A DNA stretch of 64,000 nucleotides from an uncultured Bacteroides sp. (GTDB taxonomy: Bacteria > Bacteroidota > Bacteroidia > Bacteroidales > Bacteroidaceae). Both the position numbers and the translations under genes were made by a program. Below the pieces are notes generated by a model. The model was given only the letters and a program-made list of their open reading frames with translations, was not told the origin of the DNA and did not search any database. The stretch covers positions 13,649 to 77,648 of the forward strand of contig NZ_URFY01000015.1 of NCBI RefSeq assembly GCF_900547205.1, written 5' to 3'. Shown in pieces: positions 37,441-47,552 of the stretch (positions within the stretch are counted from its first letter, which is position 1; every line of letters starts with the position of its first letter).

Positions 37441-38142
37441 TTAACCGACAATCAATTTATAACCGATGCCCCGCACATTGACGATACGGATTTGTTCGTC
37501 TTGCGACAGCTTATGTCTTAACTTTGTGATGAACACGTGCAGACTTCGGGAATTGAAGAAACTGTCATCCCCCCAAAGCTCGAGCAGGACATCCTTTGTG
37601 TTGACCACTTGATTGCGATTCTCGCACAGCCGTTTCAGAATCTCGGATTCGCGGTGGGAGAGTGCCTGTGTTGCTCCGGCTTGCAGCAACGTCTGTGTCA
37701 CCGGGTCAAACAGATAGCTTCCTATTTCAAAGCGTTGATTCGCAACCCTTTCTTCTGTGAAAAGGAAAGCTTTTCCCATCAGCGCTTTGATGCGGATAAT
37801 CAATTCTTGCATTCCGAATGGCTTTTTCAGATAATCATTCGCTCCGAGTTCGAACCCCTCCACCACATCATTGATGGCCGAACGGGCAGTCAGAAACAAG
37901 ACCGGAGTCTGTTTGTCCATCTGGCGAATGCGGCGCACCATCTCGAAACCGTCCATCTTCGGCATCATCACATCGGCAACGAGCACATCCGGACGAAGTT
38001 CGAAGAAAAGACGTAATCCCTCTTCGCCATCCGCCGCCGTGTGGATAGAGAATCCGTTTTCTTCAAGTGTATCTTTGATAATCATGGCGAGCGTCAACTC
38101 GTCCTCCACCAGTAGTACTGTGATTTCTTTTTTGTTCATCAT
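37441..38142 (-). CDS. Two-component response regulator, OmpR/PhoB type
   Basis: A 233-residue regulator. Receiver domain 1-125 with the acidic pocket ED (13-14), phosphoacceptor Asp57 in LVADVMMPKMDG, Thr in LFLTARS, and Lys in YLKKPFG. The winged-helix effector domain (about 140-230) has LSHRESEILKRLCENRNQVV and the recognition helix SRSLHVFITKLRHKL. It follows the histidine kinase gene by 13 bp. The text differs from RprY as I remember it, so no name is given. Confidence 0.95.
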   Translation of the reverse strand: MMNKKEITVLLVEDELTLAMIIKDTLEENGFSIHTAADGEEGLRLFFELRPDVLVADVMMPKMDGFEMVRRIRQMDKQTPVLFLTARSAINDVVEGFELGANDYLKKPFGMQELIIRIKALMGKAFLFTEERVANQRFEIGSYLFDPVTQTLLQAGATQALSHRESEILKRLCENRNQVVNTKDVLLELWGDDSFFNSRSLHVFITKLRHKLSQDEQIRIVNVRGIGYKLIVG

Positions 38143-38155
38143 TTTATTTGCTCAT

Positions 38156-39643
38156 TCATATTGTTATGGTAAATGTACTTCCCGTCTCCGGTTCGCTCTT
38201 TACGGTGATGCTACCTCCGTGTTTTTCCACCATCGTCTTGACATAATAAAGCCCGAGGCCGTATCCTTTCACATTATGCAGATTGCCGGTAGGAACCCGA
38301 TAAAACTTGTCGAATATATGTTTTTGCTTATCCGGCGGGATGCCGATTCCACGGTCGGTGATGCTGATTGTAATTGCCGGCCCGCAGTTCTCAGCTCTCC
38401 GGCAGCAGATGATGATATCGGCTTGTTCTTTAGAATATTTCACGGCATTATCTATCAGATTACTGATTATATTGCTAAAGTGGGTACAGTCTGCCACAAC
38501 GGTGATTGATTCCGGTTCTATATCCAGCGTTACGTGCAGAGCTTTGTCCGCTTTTAGTTTGTGCTGCTCCACTAAAGGAGTTATTAGTTCCTTCACATTT
38601 ATTTCTTCGGGATGGAGCCTGAACGTCTTGCGGTTTTCCATGCTCATCGACAGAATTTGCTCTACCAGTCCGCTCAATCGCTGCAATTGCTCTTGGCTGA
38701 TACGCAGGTATTGGTCGCGCTTCTTTTTCTCTTCCGCTTGGTTGAAGTTGAGTAGCGCATCGTTGGCAGCATATGCCACGGCTATCGGTGTCTTTAATTC
38801 ATGCGTAATGTTGTTGGTGAAATCGCTTTTCATCTCTTCCAGCGTCTTTTGCCGCAGAAGCGTGCGGATGAGAAACCAGAAGGAAAAGCCTAAAATGAGG
38901 AAGATGATGAAAGAAGTAGTCAGTATACCTGCCATTTGTTTCCAGATACGCGAGTCGATAGGTTCCAGTATCAGTTGGTAGCGTTGGTTGTGATGCGCAT
39001 CAAAAGCGTAATCATAACGGATTGCTTTTGGCCCGGGGACGTAAGTGCTGTCTCCCGCTATGCCCAGTGTATCTGTGAAAACAGATGTTGAATCCAACAC
39101 ATCCCGTCCGGAATAAATCAATAAAGTACGATGGGGAATATGAAGATTATACTCTTTCAGTTCATTGGTGAGCAGGCTGTCGTATCGTTGCAAGTTGATG
39201 TCAATATAAGTATCTACTCCCGAATGGATGCCTTGCTGCACACTGACCAGCAAATCTTTCATCGTGTCCCGTTTCTTTAGTAAGATGTCGAGTCCGCTGG
39301 TGCTGGAAGCGCTGGCTGTTGTTTCAATCTGAGTGTACAACGTATCATGCCCGGCGATACTATCATCGTAAGTAATAGTGTTGCTTCTCACCAACGATTC
39401 ACCGTCCGCCCCGAATCCGGCGGAAACGGCAACGGTGCCATGCTCCACATTATCCTTTTGAAGGTCGTTGACGCGGAGCACTATTTCATTGAAGTCACTT
39501 GTGCGCATGGCTTCTCTGATGGTAGTCTCCATTTCCTGCTTCATCGTGCGGTAGAGCCCTGTCAGCCAATATGCCTGATAAACGAAGATTCCCGTCAATG
39601 AGCAGATAACCAGAATGATAATATGTTTAAGCGGTAGTTTCAT
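38156..39643 (-). CDS. Sensor histidine kinase
   Basis: A 495-residue inner-membrane kinase. Two membrane helices (about 5-25 and 240-262) flank a periplasmic sensor of about 215 residues. The HisKA box has the phosphorylated His281 in HELKTPIAVAYAANDALL; N box ISNLIDNAVKYSKEQ; G1 DRGIGIPPDKQ; G2 GYGLGLYYVK. No HAMP domain is obvious. The ATG at 39643 is preferred to the frame extension to 39667. A -7 box (TATCTTTG, 39649-39656 on the minus strand) lies only six bases before this ATG, so the mRNA may be nearly leaderless. The outer-membrane gene at 39777 is divergent and a candidate target. Confidence 0.95.
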   Translation of the reverse strand: MKLPLKHIIILVICSLTGIFVYQAYWLTGLYRTMKQEMETTIREAMRTSDFNEIVLRVNDLQKDNVEHGTVAVSAGFGADGESLVRSNTITYDDSIAGHDTLYTQIETTASASSTSGLDILLKKRDTMKDLLVSVQQGIHSGVDTYIDINLQRYDSLLTNELKEYNLHIPHRTLLIYSGRDVLDSTSVFTDTLGIAGDSTYVPGPKAIRYDYAFDAHHNQRYQLILEPIDSRIWKQMAGILTTSFIIFLILGFSFWFLIRTLLRQKTLEEMKSDFTNNITHELKTPIAVAYAANDALLNFNQAEEKKKRDQYLRISQEQLQRLSGLVEQILSMSMENRKTFRLHPEEINVKELITPLVEQHKLKADKALHVTLDIEPESITVVADCTHFSNIISNLIDNAVKYSKEQADIIICCRRAENCGPAITISITDRGIGIPPDKQKHIFDKFYRVPTGNLHNVKGYGLGLYYVKTMVEKHGGSITVKSEPETGSTFTITI

Positions 39644-39776
39644 GCCGACAAAGATAGTAGGAAACAATTCTATTTCTTCTCTTTGATAAGACTAAATAAC
39701 ACTAGATAAGCGAGCGATAACGCGAAATCCCACTTATTCTCCCGTATTTTGCAGTGAACTCAAAAACGCATACGAT

Positions 39777-41873
39777 ATGAAACGAATCAATCTGATAGTT
39801 GCACTGCTTTTTAGCGCATGGATGCCGATGCTGGCACAAGAACCTGCCTCTGCCGACAGTGTGAAAAACGATGCTTACATAGACAGCTTATTCAAGGAAC
39901 TGCCCGAAGTGATGATAACCGGGGAACGCCCATTGGTAAAAGCCGAACAGGGAAAATTGGTGTACGACCTTCCGCGGATAGTCACCAATCTGCCGGTAGA
40001 CAATGCTTATGAGGCTATAAAAAACCTCCCCGGCGTGGTAGAATTGAATGACGGACTGACATTGGGAGGGCAAAGCGTCACGGTCATTATCAACGGGAAA
40101 GCTACGACACTGTCCATCGGACAATTGAATGATTTACTGAAATCAATACCCGTCAGCCGGATAGAAAAAGCAGAAGTGATGTACTCTGCCCCCGCCCGTT
40201 ATCAGGTTCGCGGAGCACTGATAAACTTGATACTGACCTCCGGAACAGGTCGAGCCGCTTCTCTGCAAGGAGAACTTTATACTGCATACAACCAACAACA
40301 CTATGAATCCTTGGCGGAGCGTGGAAGCCTACTTTACTCCGGACATAAATTCTCTGCCGACCTTCTTTACTCTTACTCTTACGGTCGTGACCGCATGAGA
40401 ACGGATAAAGATGCGCTTCACACGCTTGCCGACGGTTCTGTGCATCCGATGGATATGTCTGAAATGGATATCTCCCGAAACAACAATCATCAGATGCGCC
40501 TTGGCATGGATTATAACTTCTCCCAAAATCATCTGCTAAGCCTGGTTTATAACACCGCTTTCACCGATACCAAACATAATGCTGCCGTCACCGGAGCGGA
40601 AAACTCCACCACCGACTCCCACGCTGACAGCCAGCTTCACAACGCCAAACTGGATTATCAGACTCCCTTCGGACTGAAAGCCGGTGCTGAATTTACTTAT
40701 TATCATTCTCCGGCCAGTCAACTGTTAAATAGCACCATGGGCGAGGAAACGCTGGATTTTCTGAGCCGTGACAATCAACGAATCAATCAATGGCGTTTCT
40801 ATGCCGGACAAGAACATACCTTAGGCAAAGACTGGAACCTGAATTACGGCATGGCTTACATGACAGCTTTGGACAACAGTTACCAGATGTATTATGAACC
40901 CGAAACGGAAGCATTGCTACCGGATAATAACATGAAATCCCGCCGCCGCGAACAAACTCTGAACATTTATGCCGGACTGAACAAAAGTTTCGGTCAGAAA
41001 CTCTCTGCGGATGTCTCTCTCGCCGCCGAGCAATATCATACGCAGATGTGGAATGAGTGGAGTTTCTACCCGGTTGCAAACTTCACCTATATGCCTGCTC
41101 CCGGACAAATCTTACAGCTTTCGTTGAGCAGCGATAAAGAATACCCCGAATACTGGAGTGTGCAAAATACAATATCGTATATGGGTGCTTACTCCGAAAT
41201 CCAAGGAAATCCTTTTCTTAAACCTGCAACGAACTACGAAACCACCCTTAGCTATATTCTGAAAGGCAAATATGTCTTTTCCGCCTACTATAGCTACACG
41301 AAAAACAATGAAACGCAAACCCTCTACCAATCGCCCGAACGTCTTGTTGAAATATACAAATGTTTCAACTTCGACTTTTCCGAGCAAGCTGGGCTTATGA
41401 TGGTAATCCCGTTTAAAGTAAAGAAGTGGCTCGATGCCCGCATCACAGCCATCGGCCTTCGTTATCGCCAGAAGGATAGTGACTTCTGGGACATCCCGTT
41501 CGACCGCAAGCTCTATACGTGCGTTTTGACCATGAACAGCACCTTTACGCTTCCCACCAAACCCGATTTGAAGTTTACCCTCACCGGATTCTATCAGAAC
41601 AAAGCCATACAGGGAATTTACGACCTCCCTTGTTCGGGGAACCTGGACGCAGCCCTCCGCTATACTTTTGCCAAAGGAAAGGCGCAGCTTACACTGAAGT
41701 GTGATGATATATTCAATACATCCACCATCTCCCCGCGCATCCGTTTCGCCAACCAGAACGTGACGAATCATTATATCAAGACTACTCGCAATTTCGGCAT
41801 CTCTTTCAACTATAAGTTCGGAGGATATAAAGAAAAAAAACGGGAAGCTGTGGATACCTCCCGTTTTAAGTAA
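39777..41873 (+). CDS. Outer-membrane beta-barrel protein (TonB-dependent-receptor-like)
   Basis: A 698-residue protein with a signal peptide (1-20, PMLAQ) and a plug-like domain (about 40-135: EVMITGERPLVKAEQGKLVYDLPR, GGQSVTVIINGKATTL, PVSRIEKAEVMYSAPARYQVRGALINL), followed by a C-terminal barrel (about 150-680). It lacks an N-terminal carboxypeptidase-like repeat domain and the TonB box is not obvious. This matches the outer-membrane beta-barrel family related to TonB receptors. It is divergent from the histidine kinase gene. Its last 12 codons contain the terminator of the converging aspD gene. Confidence 0.88.
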   Translation: MKRINLIVALLFSAWMPMLAQEPASADSVKNDAYIDSLFKELPEVMITGERPLVKAEQGKLVYDLPRIVTNLPVDNAYEAIKNLPGVVELNDGLTLGGQSVTVIINGKATTLSIGQLNDLLKSIPVSRIEKAEVMYSAPARYQVRGALINLILTSGTGRAASLQGELYTAYNQQHYESLAERGSLLYSGHKFSADLLYSYSYGRDRMRTDKDALHTLADGSVHPMDMSEMDISRNNNHQMRLGMDYNFSQNHLLSLVYNTAFTDTKHNAAVTGAENSTTDSHADSQLHNAKLDYQTPFGLKAGAEFTYYHSPASQLLNSTMGEETLDFLSRDNQRINQWRFYAGQEHTLGKDWNLNYGMAYMTALDNSYQMYYEPETEALLPDNNMKSRRREQTLNIYAGLNKSFGQKLSADVSLAAEQYHTQMWNEWSFYPVANFTYMPAPGQILQLSLSSDKEYPEYWSVQNTISYMGAYSEIQGNPFLKPATNYETTLSYILKGKYVFSAYYSYTKNNETQTLYQSPERLVEIYKCFNFDFSEQAGLMMVIPFKVKKWLDARITAIGLRYRQKDSDFWDIPFDRKLYTCVLTMNSTFTLPTKPDLKFTLTGFYQNKAIQGIYDLPCSGNLDAALRYTFAKGKAQLTLKCDDIFNTSTISPRIRFANQNVTNHYIKTTRNFGISFNYKFGGYKEKKREAVDTSRFK
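41837..41867 (-). terminator. Terminator of aspT-aspD embedded in the 3' end of the outer-membrane gene
   Basis: AAAACGGGA (41837-41845) pairs with TCCCGTTTT (41859-41867). Read leftward it is followed by a run of T's. The hairpin lies inside the last codons of the plus-strand outer-membrane gene, and may work in both directions. Confidence 0.75.
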
Positions 41874-41880
41874 TTCTGTT

Positions 41881-43527
41881 TTAGCTTACAGACGCCTTCC
41901 AAATCTCAGCGTATTCATCCAACACCTGCTTGATACTCTTCCCGATTTTCACATAGTCGGACTCATTCAGATTGGCAAGCGAAACACGGACACTCCATTT
42001 AGGACCTGCGAATCCGCCGCCATTGAGTAGCACGAGCGAAGTATCATTGGCAAGGCGGAACACAATATCCAGTGGATTATACGTCTTTTGCAGGTAAGCC
42101 ACGAAATCATCGCCGTAGAATTTCTTTGCCCAAACCAGCATATCAATCTCCGAATAATATCCTGCACGCAGCGGGTCTTCCACTAAGGTAAATCCCGTGT
42201 TGTCCCAAAGCGCGTGCAGGCGACGGTGAATGAGTTCCTGCATCCGGGCTTTGTAGCGGTCTTCCTTATCCAGCAGTGCGAAAGCGGCAAACAGCGTCAT
42301 TTGCATTTGCTGGGGTAGGGAAAGCCCTGCGGTATGATTCAGCGCAATCTGCCGGCTATCTGCTACCAAGCGGTCGATGAACTTCATCTTTTCCGGGCGC
42401 AAAGTCAGACTTGAATAACGTTTGTTTAATTCTTCTTTCTGCTCCTCCGACAGGCGGGCAATCATTTTGTCGTAGATGTTGTCTTCGTGTAAAGCAATTA
42501 CTGCGTCTCTCCATCCCGTAGCTCCGAAATATTTGGAGAAGGAATAAACGCAAAGCGTATTCTGCGGCAATTCAGCCATTAACGAACGGAAATGGGGAAC
42601 AAACGTTCCATACACATCATCCGTGATAATCATCAGATTCGTATTGTCATTCTTCACAATATTGACAATACGCTCTATCGTCTCCGGACTCAGCGAATAG
42701 CTGGGCGGATTACTAGGATTGGTGATGAAGAGTGCCTTGATTTTCGGGTCCTTCAATTTGTCAATGTCTTCATCCTTATACTGCCAGGTGTGCAATCCAT
42801 CCTCAGTCATCTGGTTGCTGGCGGAAATCTCCGTCACGTCAAACTGATAGCGGTGCAACTCCGGGATTTCTATATAAGGAGTGAAAACCGGAATCAACAG
42901 CGCGATGGCATCACCTTGATTCAACAGGAAGTTCTCCTGAAGCGAATCAAACAGATAACACATGGCAGCCGTTCCGCCTTCAGTAGCGAAAAGGTCGAAT
43001 GTACCTTTGGGCGGACGGCGGTCGCACATTTCTTGTGCAAGATAATCCTGCACAATCAGCTCTGTGAATTGAAGAATGCGGTCGGGCACAGGATACTGGT
43101 CACCGATGACGGACTCAGCCCATTCGTGTACGAGCGAATCGGGATCGACTGCGTGCTCCATCAACATATAATTATACGCTTCTTTCAGCAGATTGGCACC
43201 GAAAGCTTTTTCGTTGTCTTTCAGAAAGGCTTCGAAACGCGAAGCAATACCCTCCCGCTGAGGAATACCTGCTACTCCTTCGTCCAAATAAAAGACACGA
43301 CGACATTCGCACAAACCGAACTGCCCCAGCAGGAAGAATGCTTCCCGAGGTTCGGTAGCTATCCAGTTCGGGTTACCACGCCCGGCATTGAGCATCGTAT
43401 GTGCCATTTTCTTGAAGCTCTCGTCAGCCATCTCGATGAGCTTGTTCTTAAGCTCGAAGGGGCTGATAGTCTCCATCTTCTTGGCATAACTTTTGGTAAT
43501 AGCCGGGTTATTTGTTTTCTTTTCCAT
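41881..43527 (-). CDS. aspD: Aspartate 4-decarboxylase
   Basis: A 548-residue PLP enzyme of the aminotransferase fold that converts aspartate to alanine and CO2, consuming a cytoplasmic proton. The PLP-binding lysine is in YSFSKYFGATGWRDA; YPVPDRILQFTE, NPSNPPSYSLSPE and FVDLPPGGGFAG-like LLNGGGFAGPKWSVRVSLANL are characteristic. The ATG at 43527 (M-E-K-K-T-N-N) is preferred; the frame from 43596 starts within the aspT end. Its neighbour aspT, just upstream on the same strand, exchanges aspartate for alanine; together they make a proton-motive cycle. Confidence 0.95.
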   Translation of the reverse strand: MEKKTNNPAITKSYAKKMETISPFELKNKLIEMADESFKKMAHTMLNAGRGNPNWIATEPREAFFLLGQFGLCECRRVFYLDEGVAGIPQREGIASRFEAFLKDNEKAFGANLLKEAYNYMLMEHAVDPDSLVHEWAESVIGDQYPVPDRILQFTELIVQDYLAQEMCDRRPPKGTFDLFATEGGTAAMCYLFDSLQENFLLNQGDAIALLIPVFTPYIEIPELHRYQFDVTEISASNQMTEDGLHTWQYKDEDIDKLKDPKIKALFITNPSNPPSYSLSPETIERIVNIVKNDNTNLMIITDDVYGTFVPHFRSLMAELPQNTLCVYSFSKYFGATGWRDAVIALHEDNIYDKMIARLSEEQKEELNKRYSSLTLRPEKMKFIDRLVADSRQIALNHTAGLSLPQQMQMTLFAAFALLDKEDRYKARMQELIHRRLHALWDNTGFTLVEDPLRAGYYSEIDMLVWAKKFYGDDFVAYLQKTYNPLDIVFRLANDTSLVLLNGGGFAGPKWSVRVSLANLNESDYVKIGKSIKQVLDEYAEIWKASVS

Positions 43528-43573
43528 AATGATTTTATTTATAAATACTTGAAATAATGATTCCACACACGGA

Positions 43574-45268
43574 CTACATGAGCAGCACAATGACAACTCC
43601 CCAGATAATCAGCAACGTATTGCCGACAGCATACGTCACGGTGTATCCCAGAGCCGGAACATCACTTTCTACCGCATCTTGGATAGCTCCCAGCGCGGCC
43701 GTAGTCGTACGTGCCCCGGCGGTGCATCCCAAAGAGATGGCAGGATGAAACTTGAATATATATTTAGCCATCAGCAGTCCGGCAATCAGCGGAATGGCCG
43801 TAGCCAACGCACCTACGATGAACAGACTGAAACCTACATCCTTGAATCCTGACACAAAACTAGGACCTGCGGCAATGCCGACTACAGCGATAAACATATT
43901 TAGTCCCACATTGTTCAGCACCCACAATGACGGTTCGGGAATGCCACCAAAAGTAGGATGCTTGCTGCGCAGCCATCCGAACACCAATCCCATAATCAGC
44001 GCTCCGCCACTGGTGGAAAGACTGATAGGAACACCGCCCACATGGATTGCCAACGCACCGATAAGTCCACCGACCAGAATACCCAAACCTACAAAAATCA
44101 TATCCGTCTGATTGGTAGGGCGGTCTACATATCCCATTTGTTTGGCAGCAGCTTCCACTTCTTGCTTCAGCCCCGTCAGTTCGAGCATATCACCGGAATC
44201 TACTACCGTCTGTGCCAGCACCGGAACACTGATTCCGGCACGTTTGATGCTGCGGATGCTCACTCCGTGCATAAACTTCTGTGCCCGTATCGTGGCTATC
44301 TTTTCTCCGGCAAATGTGCGATGGGTAACCATTACAGGAAGAGTCTCCGCCGGGAAATCGAGCAATTGAGCATCAATCACTTCCGGCCCTATCCAGTCTT
44401 CTTCACCGATTACAAACTCGCGGCGTCCGCTTAATACCACTTCGTCGTCCTGTTGGAGTATCAAGTCGGGACTGGCATCTTTTATAGTTCCCTGTTTGCG
44501 AATGCGCTCTACGAATAAGCGCTTATCTTGTGTAATCAAATACGCTTCCAGCTCACTGACGGTTTTTCCCGTACCAAACCATTCGTTCGTGATTTTATAA
44601 GCACGGAACACCACCGGGCGCAGGGCAGGAGAGAACCCCGGTTCGTCTACTTCCGAGCTTCCCATTTGCTTCTCCAGCTCTTTGCAGTCGGCTTTCACTT
44701 TCTCCAGTCCGCCCAGCATCTTAGGACCCAGAGTGGCCAAAATCCATGCGGAACCTGCCGTACCGAAAATATAAGTCACGGCATAAGCTACAGGAATCGA
44801 ATTGATGAAAGTCGTCTTTTGTTCATCGCTGATGTTGAGTTGATTAATCGTGTCGCTCGCCACGCCGATAACGGCAGATATCGTTTGCGAACCGGCAAGG
44901 AGTCCGGCAGCTTCGCCTACATGATATCCCATGATTTTGGCAAGTATCCACGGTGCCACCAGACTGACGATACACATCAAAACAGCGAACCCCACCTGTG
45001 GCAGTCCGTCCTTCTTCAACCCGCGAAAGAATTGCGGACCTACTTTGTAGCCTACGGCAAACAAGAATAGGAGGAAAAATACGGCTTTCATCGGACCGTC
45101 TACGGTAATGTCCAACTGCCCCACCAATACTCCGACCAGAAGCACACTGGTAACCGTTCCCAACGAAAACTTCCCGATTTTCAGTCTGCCCAGCCAGAAT
45201 CCGGCGAAAAGTGTCAGGAAAATAGCTAGTTCAGGGTGTTCCCTTAGTTGATTTATAATCCATTCCAT
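43574..45268 (-). CDS. aspT: Aspartate:alanine antiporter
   Basis: A 564-residue inner-membrane protein of the AAE family. About five helices precede and five follow a central cytoplasmic region with two RCK_C (TrkA_C) domains (about 205-290 and 290-370; [35 protein letters not shown], then [34 protein letters not shown]). It imports aspartate and exports alanine, an electrogenic swap. It forms an operon with aspD 46 bp downstream. Confidence 0.94.
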   Translation of the reverse strand: MEWIINQLREHPELAIFLTLFAGFWLGRLKIGKFSLGTVTSVLLVGVLVGQLDITVDGPMKAVFFLLFLFAVGYKVGPQFFRGLKKDGLPQVGFAVLMCIVSLVAPWILAKIMGYHVGEAAGLLAGSQTISAVIGVASDTINQLNISDEQKTTFINSIPVAYAVTYIFGTAGSAWILATLGPKMLGGLEKVKADCKELEKQMGSSEVDEPGFSPALRPVVFRAYKITNEWFGTGKTVSELEAYLITQDKRLFVERIRKQGTIKDASPDLILQQDDEVVLSGRREFVIGEEDWIGPEVIDAQLLDFPAETLPVMVTHRTFAGEKIATIRAQKFMHGVSIRSIKRAGISVPVLAQTVVDSGDMLELTGLKQEVEAAAKQMGYVDRPTNQTDMIFVGLGILVGGLIGALAIHVGGVPISLSTSGGALIMGLVFGWLRSKHPTFGGIPEPSLWVLNNVGLNMFIAVVGIAAGPSFVSGFKDVGFSLFIVGALATAIPLIAGLLMAKYIFKFHPAISLGCTAGARTTTAALGAIQDAVESDVPALGYTVTYAVGNTLLIIWGVVIVLLM

Positions 45269-45357
45269 AATTAAGTTATTTTTTTAGGTTATGTTATAAA
45301 CAACAGTAGAAGTAAAAAAGAGTTTGTTACTTTTCCCAAGAAATAAAGTTTATGTAC

Positions 45358-45365
45358 TATATTTG
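45358..45365 (+). promoter_or_regulatory. Predicted -7 box of fhs
   Basis: TATATTTG matches TAnnTTTG. It lies just before the ATG at 45397 and inside the longer reading frame from 45352, which supports the downstream start. Confidence 0.55.
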
Positions 45366-45396
45366 TATCACTAAAATAAAACTAACCATATTCTGT

Positions 45397-47064
45397 ATGA
45401 AATCAGACATAGAAATAGCTCGTAGTATTGAGCTGAAAAAGATTAAACAAGTGGCCGAAAGTATCGGAATCCCGCGTGAAGAAGTAGAAAACTATGGCCG
45501 TTACATCGCAAAGATTCCCGAACAACTGATTGATGAAGAGAAAGTGCAAAAAAGCAATCTCATTCTCGTAACTGCCATCACGGCGACAAAAGCGGGTATC
45601 GGTAAAACGACTGTATCTATCGGTCTTGCTTTGGGACTGAATAAAATTGGAAAGAAAGCCATTGTTGCCCTGCGCGAACCTTCGCTTGGTCCTTGCTTCG
45701 GCATGAAAGGCGGAGCCGCCGGAGGAGGATATGCCCAAGTGCTCCCGATGGATAAAATCAATCTCCACTTTACCGGAGACTTCCATGCTATCACTTCTGC
45801 CCATAACATGATTTCCGCCTTGTTGGATAATTATCTTTATCAGAACCAGGCAAAAGGGTTCGGACTGAAAGAAATCCTTTGGCGTCGGGTGCTCGATGTA
45901 AACGACCGTTCGTTGCGCAGCATCGTAGTAGGTCTTGGCCCAAAGACTAACGGCATCACACAGGAATCGGGCTTCGATATCACTCCGGCTTCGGAGATTA
46001 TGGCAATTCTTTGCCTTTCGAAGGACGTGACCGACCTTCGCCGGCGTATTGAAAATATCCTGTTGGGCTTTACCTACGATGACAAACCCTTCACGGTAAA
46101 AGATCTCGGAGTAGCCGGAGCAATCACGGTATTGTTGAAGGATGCCATTCATCCTAACCTGGTGCAAACCACCGAAGGCACTGCCGCTTTCGTACACGGT
46201 GGTCCGTTTGCCAACATCGCCCATGGTTGCAACTCTATTTTAGCTACTAAGCTGGCCATGTCATTCGGCGATTACGTGATTACGGAAGCCGGCTTCGGTG
46301 CAGACCTTGGTGCAGAAAAGTTCTATAATATCAAATGCCGCAAAAGCGGACTTCAACCGCGACTGACAGTCATTGTTGCCACCGCACAAGGATTGAAGAT
46401 GCATGGAGGGGTTAGTCTCGACCGTATCAAAGAACCGAATATGGAAGGACTCAAAGAAGGCTTACGTAATCTGGATAAGCATATTCGCAACCTACGTTCA
46501 TTCGGCCAGACGGTTGTTGTTGCGTTCAATAAGTTTGCCACCGATACGGATGAAGAGATGGAACTGCTGCGTCAACATTGCGAACAGTTGGAAGTGGGGT
46601 ATGCCATCAATAATGCATTCAGTGAAGGAGGAGAGGGGGCAGTAGATATGGCTCGCCTAGTGGTAGATACCATTGAAAAGAATCCTTCGCAACCTTTGCA
46701 TTATACCTATAAAGAAGATGACAGCATACAGCAGAAGATTGAAAAAGTGGCCACCAACATCTATGGTGCTAGTGTTATCACGTATAGCAGTATCGCGTGC
46801 AACCGTATCAAGTTGATTGAGAAAATGGGTATTACCCACTATCCGGTGTGCATTGCCAAAACACAATATTCATTCTCAGCCGATCCCAAAATCTACGGAG
46901 CAGTGAATAACTTTGAGTTCCATATCAAGGATATTGTTATTAATAACGGTGCTGAGATGATTGTGGCAATTGCCGGAGAAATTCTGCGTATGCCGGGATT
47001 GCCTAAAGAGCCTCAGGCGCTGCATATTGATATTGTGGATGGGGAAATAGAAGGTTTGAGCTAA
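45397..47064 (+). CDS. fhs: Formate--tetrahydrofolate ligase
   Basis: A 555-residue enzyme that makes 10-formyl-tetrahydrofolate from formate, ATP and tetrahydrofolate. The P-loop-like [63 protein letters not shown], and [21 protein letters not shown] are all family text. The start ATG at 45397 gives M-K-S-D-I-E-I-A-R. Functionally it joins glyA (converging downstream) in the folate one-carbon pool. Confidence 0.97.
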   Translation: MKSDIEIARSIELKKIKQVAESIGIPREEVENYGRYIAKIPEQLIDEEKVQKSNLILVTAITATKAGIGKTTVSIGLALGLNKIGKKAIVALREPSLGPCFGMKGGAAGGGYAQVLPMDKINLHFTGDFHAITSAHNMISALLDNYLYQNQAKGFGLKEILWRRVLDVNDRSLRSIVVGLGPKTNGITQESGFDITPASEIMAILCLSKDVTDLRRRIENILLGFTYDDKPFTVKDLGVAGAITVLLKDAIHPNLVQTTEGTAAFVHGGPFANIAHGCNSILATKLAMSFGDYVITEAGFGADLGAEKFYNIKCRKSGLQPRLTVIVATAQGLKMHGGVSLDRIKEPNMEGLKEGLRNLDKHIRNLRSFGQTVVVAFNKFATDTDEEMELLRQHCEQLEVGYAINNAFSEGGEGAVDMARLVVDTIEKNPSQPLHYTYKEDDSIQQKIEKVATNIYGASVITYSSIACNRIKLIEKMGITHYPVCIAKTQYSFSADPKIYGAVNNFEFHIKDIVINNGAEMIVAIAGEILRMPGLPKEPQALHIDIVDGEIEGLS

Positions 47065-47066
47065 AT

Positions 47067-47220
47067 TTCACCACAGAGTAACACAGGGTTTCACTGAGTT
47101 CTTGTTGAAATAACGTAAGTTCGATATTAGCCAGACTAGTACAGTTCCGCACGGTTTCCCCTCCTTCCGGGAAGGGGGAGAGTTGAAGATACTATCGACT
47201 TATACTGAATTAACGTTAAA
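47067..47220. repeat. Composite of two dispersed intergenic repeat families
   Basis: 47067-47100 starts TTCACCACAGAG and continues ACACAGGG, TTTCACTGAG. 47146-47210 contains CCCCTCCTTCCGGGAAGGGG and GATACTATCGACTTATACTG. The two families seen separately at 15982 and 11853 are adjacent here. Confidence 0.6.
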
Positions 47221-47265
47221 TAATACAGAGTAATGATGTTATTCGCCGAGTTCTGATAGAATTAA

Positions 47266-47308
47266 ATCCCCGTCTTTCCCAAACATTAAAATGCGGAAAG
47301 ACGGGGAT
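47266..47308. terminator. 14-bp hairpin, likely terminator of fhs
   Basis: ATCCCCGTCTTTCC (47266-47279) is exactly complementary to 47295-47308, and the loop itself can close with CATT/AATG. T-runs are weak on both strands. Confidence 0.6.
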
Positions 47309-47433
47309 GGCTTTATATAGAGTCCAGTGTGTTGCCGGATCTTCTCCAGCGTAGTAACGAAACACACTGTACGATTGAATTACAATGAGAACGAAATTCT
47401 GAGTGGATAGTTTAAAGGGAAAAGTTAATTAAT

Positions 47434-47475
47434 AAAAAACATGGGTCTGCACTTTAATGTAAGCACAGGCCCATG
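47434..47475 (-). terminator. Terminator of glyA
   Basis: CATGGGTCTGC (47440-47450) pairs with GCACAGGCCCATG (47463-47475) with a small bulge. On the minus strand a run of six Ts follows, fitting termination of the glyA transcript about 80 nt after its stop codon. Confidence 0.75.
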
Positions 47476-47552
47476 AACAAATTAACAAACTAACTGTTAA
47501 AATTACTATCCTTACTAATTTCACAATTAGCTCGGTACTAAAAAAAAATCTT

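Larger units (their letters stand above)
47065..47552. other. Intergenic region with repeats and three hairpins
   Basis: No gene in 488 bp. From left to right: one arm of the TTCACCACAGAG repeat family (47067-47100), a GAAGATACTATCGAC block related to the repeat at 11853 (47140-47210), then hairpins at 47266-47308, 47325-47369 and 47434-47475. The last is the likely terminator of glyA and the first that of fhs; the middle one is unexplained. Confidence 0.6.

Noticed and set aside
37441..39643. Naming the two-component pair rprX/rprY
   Set aside because: The receiver and sensor sequences differ from RprY/RprX as I remember them; no symbol is justified.
42592..43557. A 321-codon plus-strand frame inside aspD
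   Set aside because: Antisense shadow; aspD has full family motifs.
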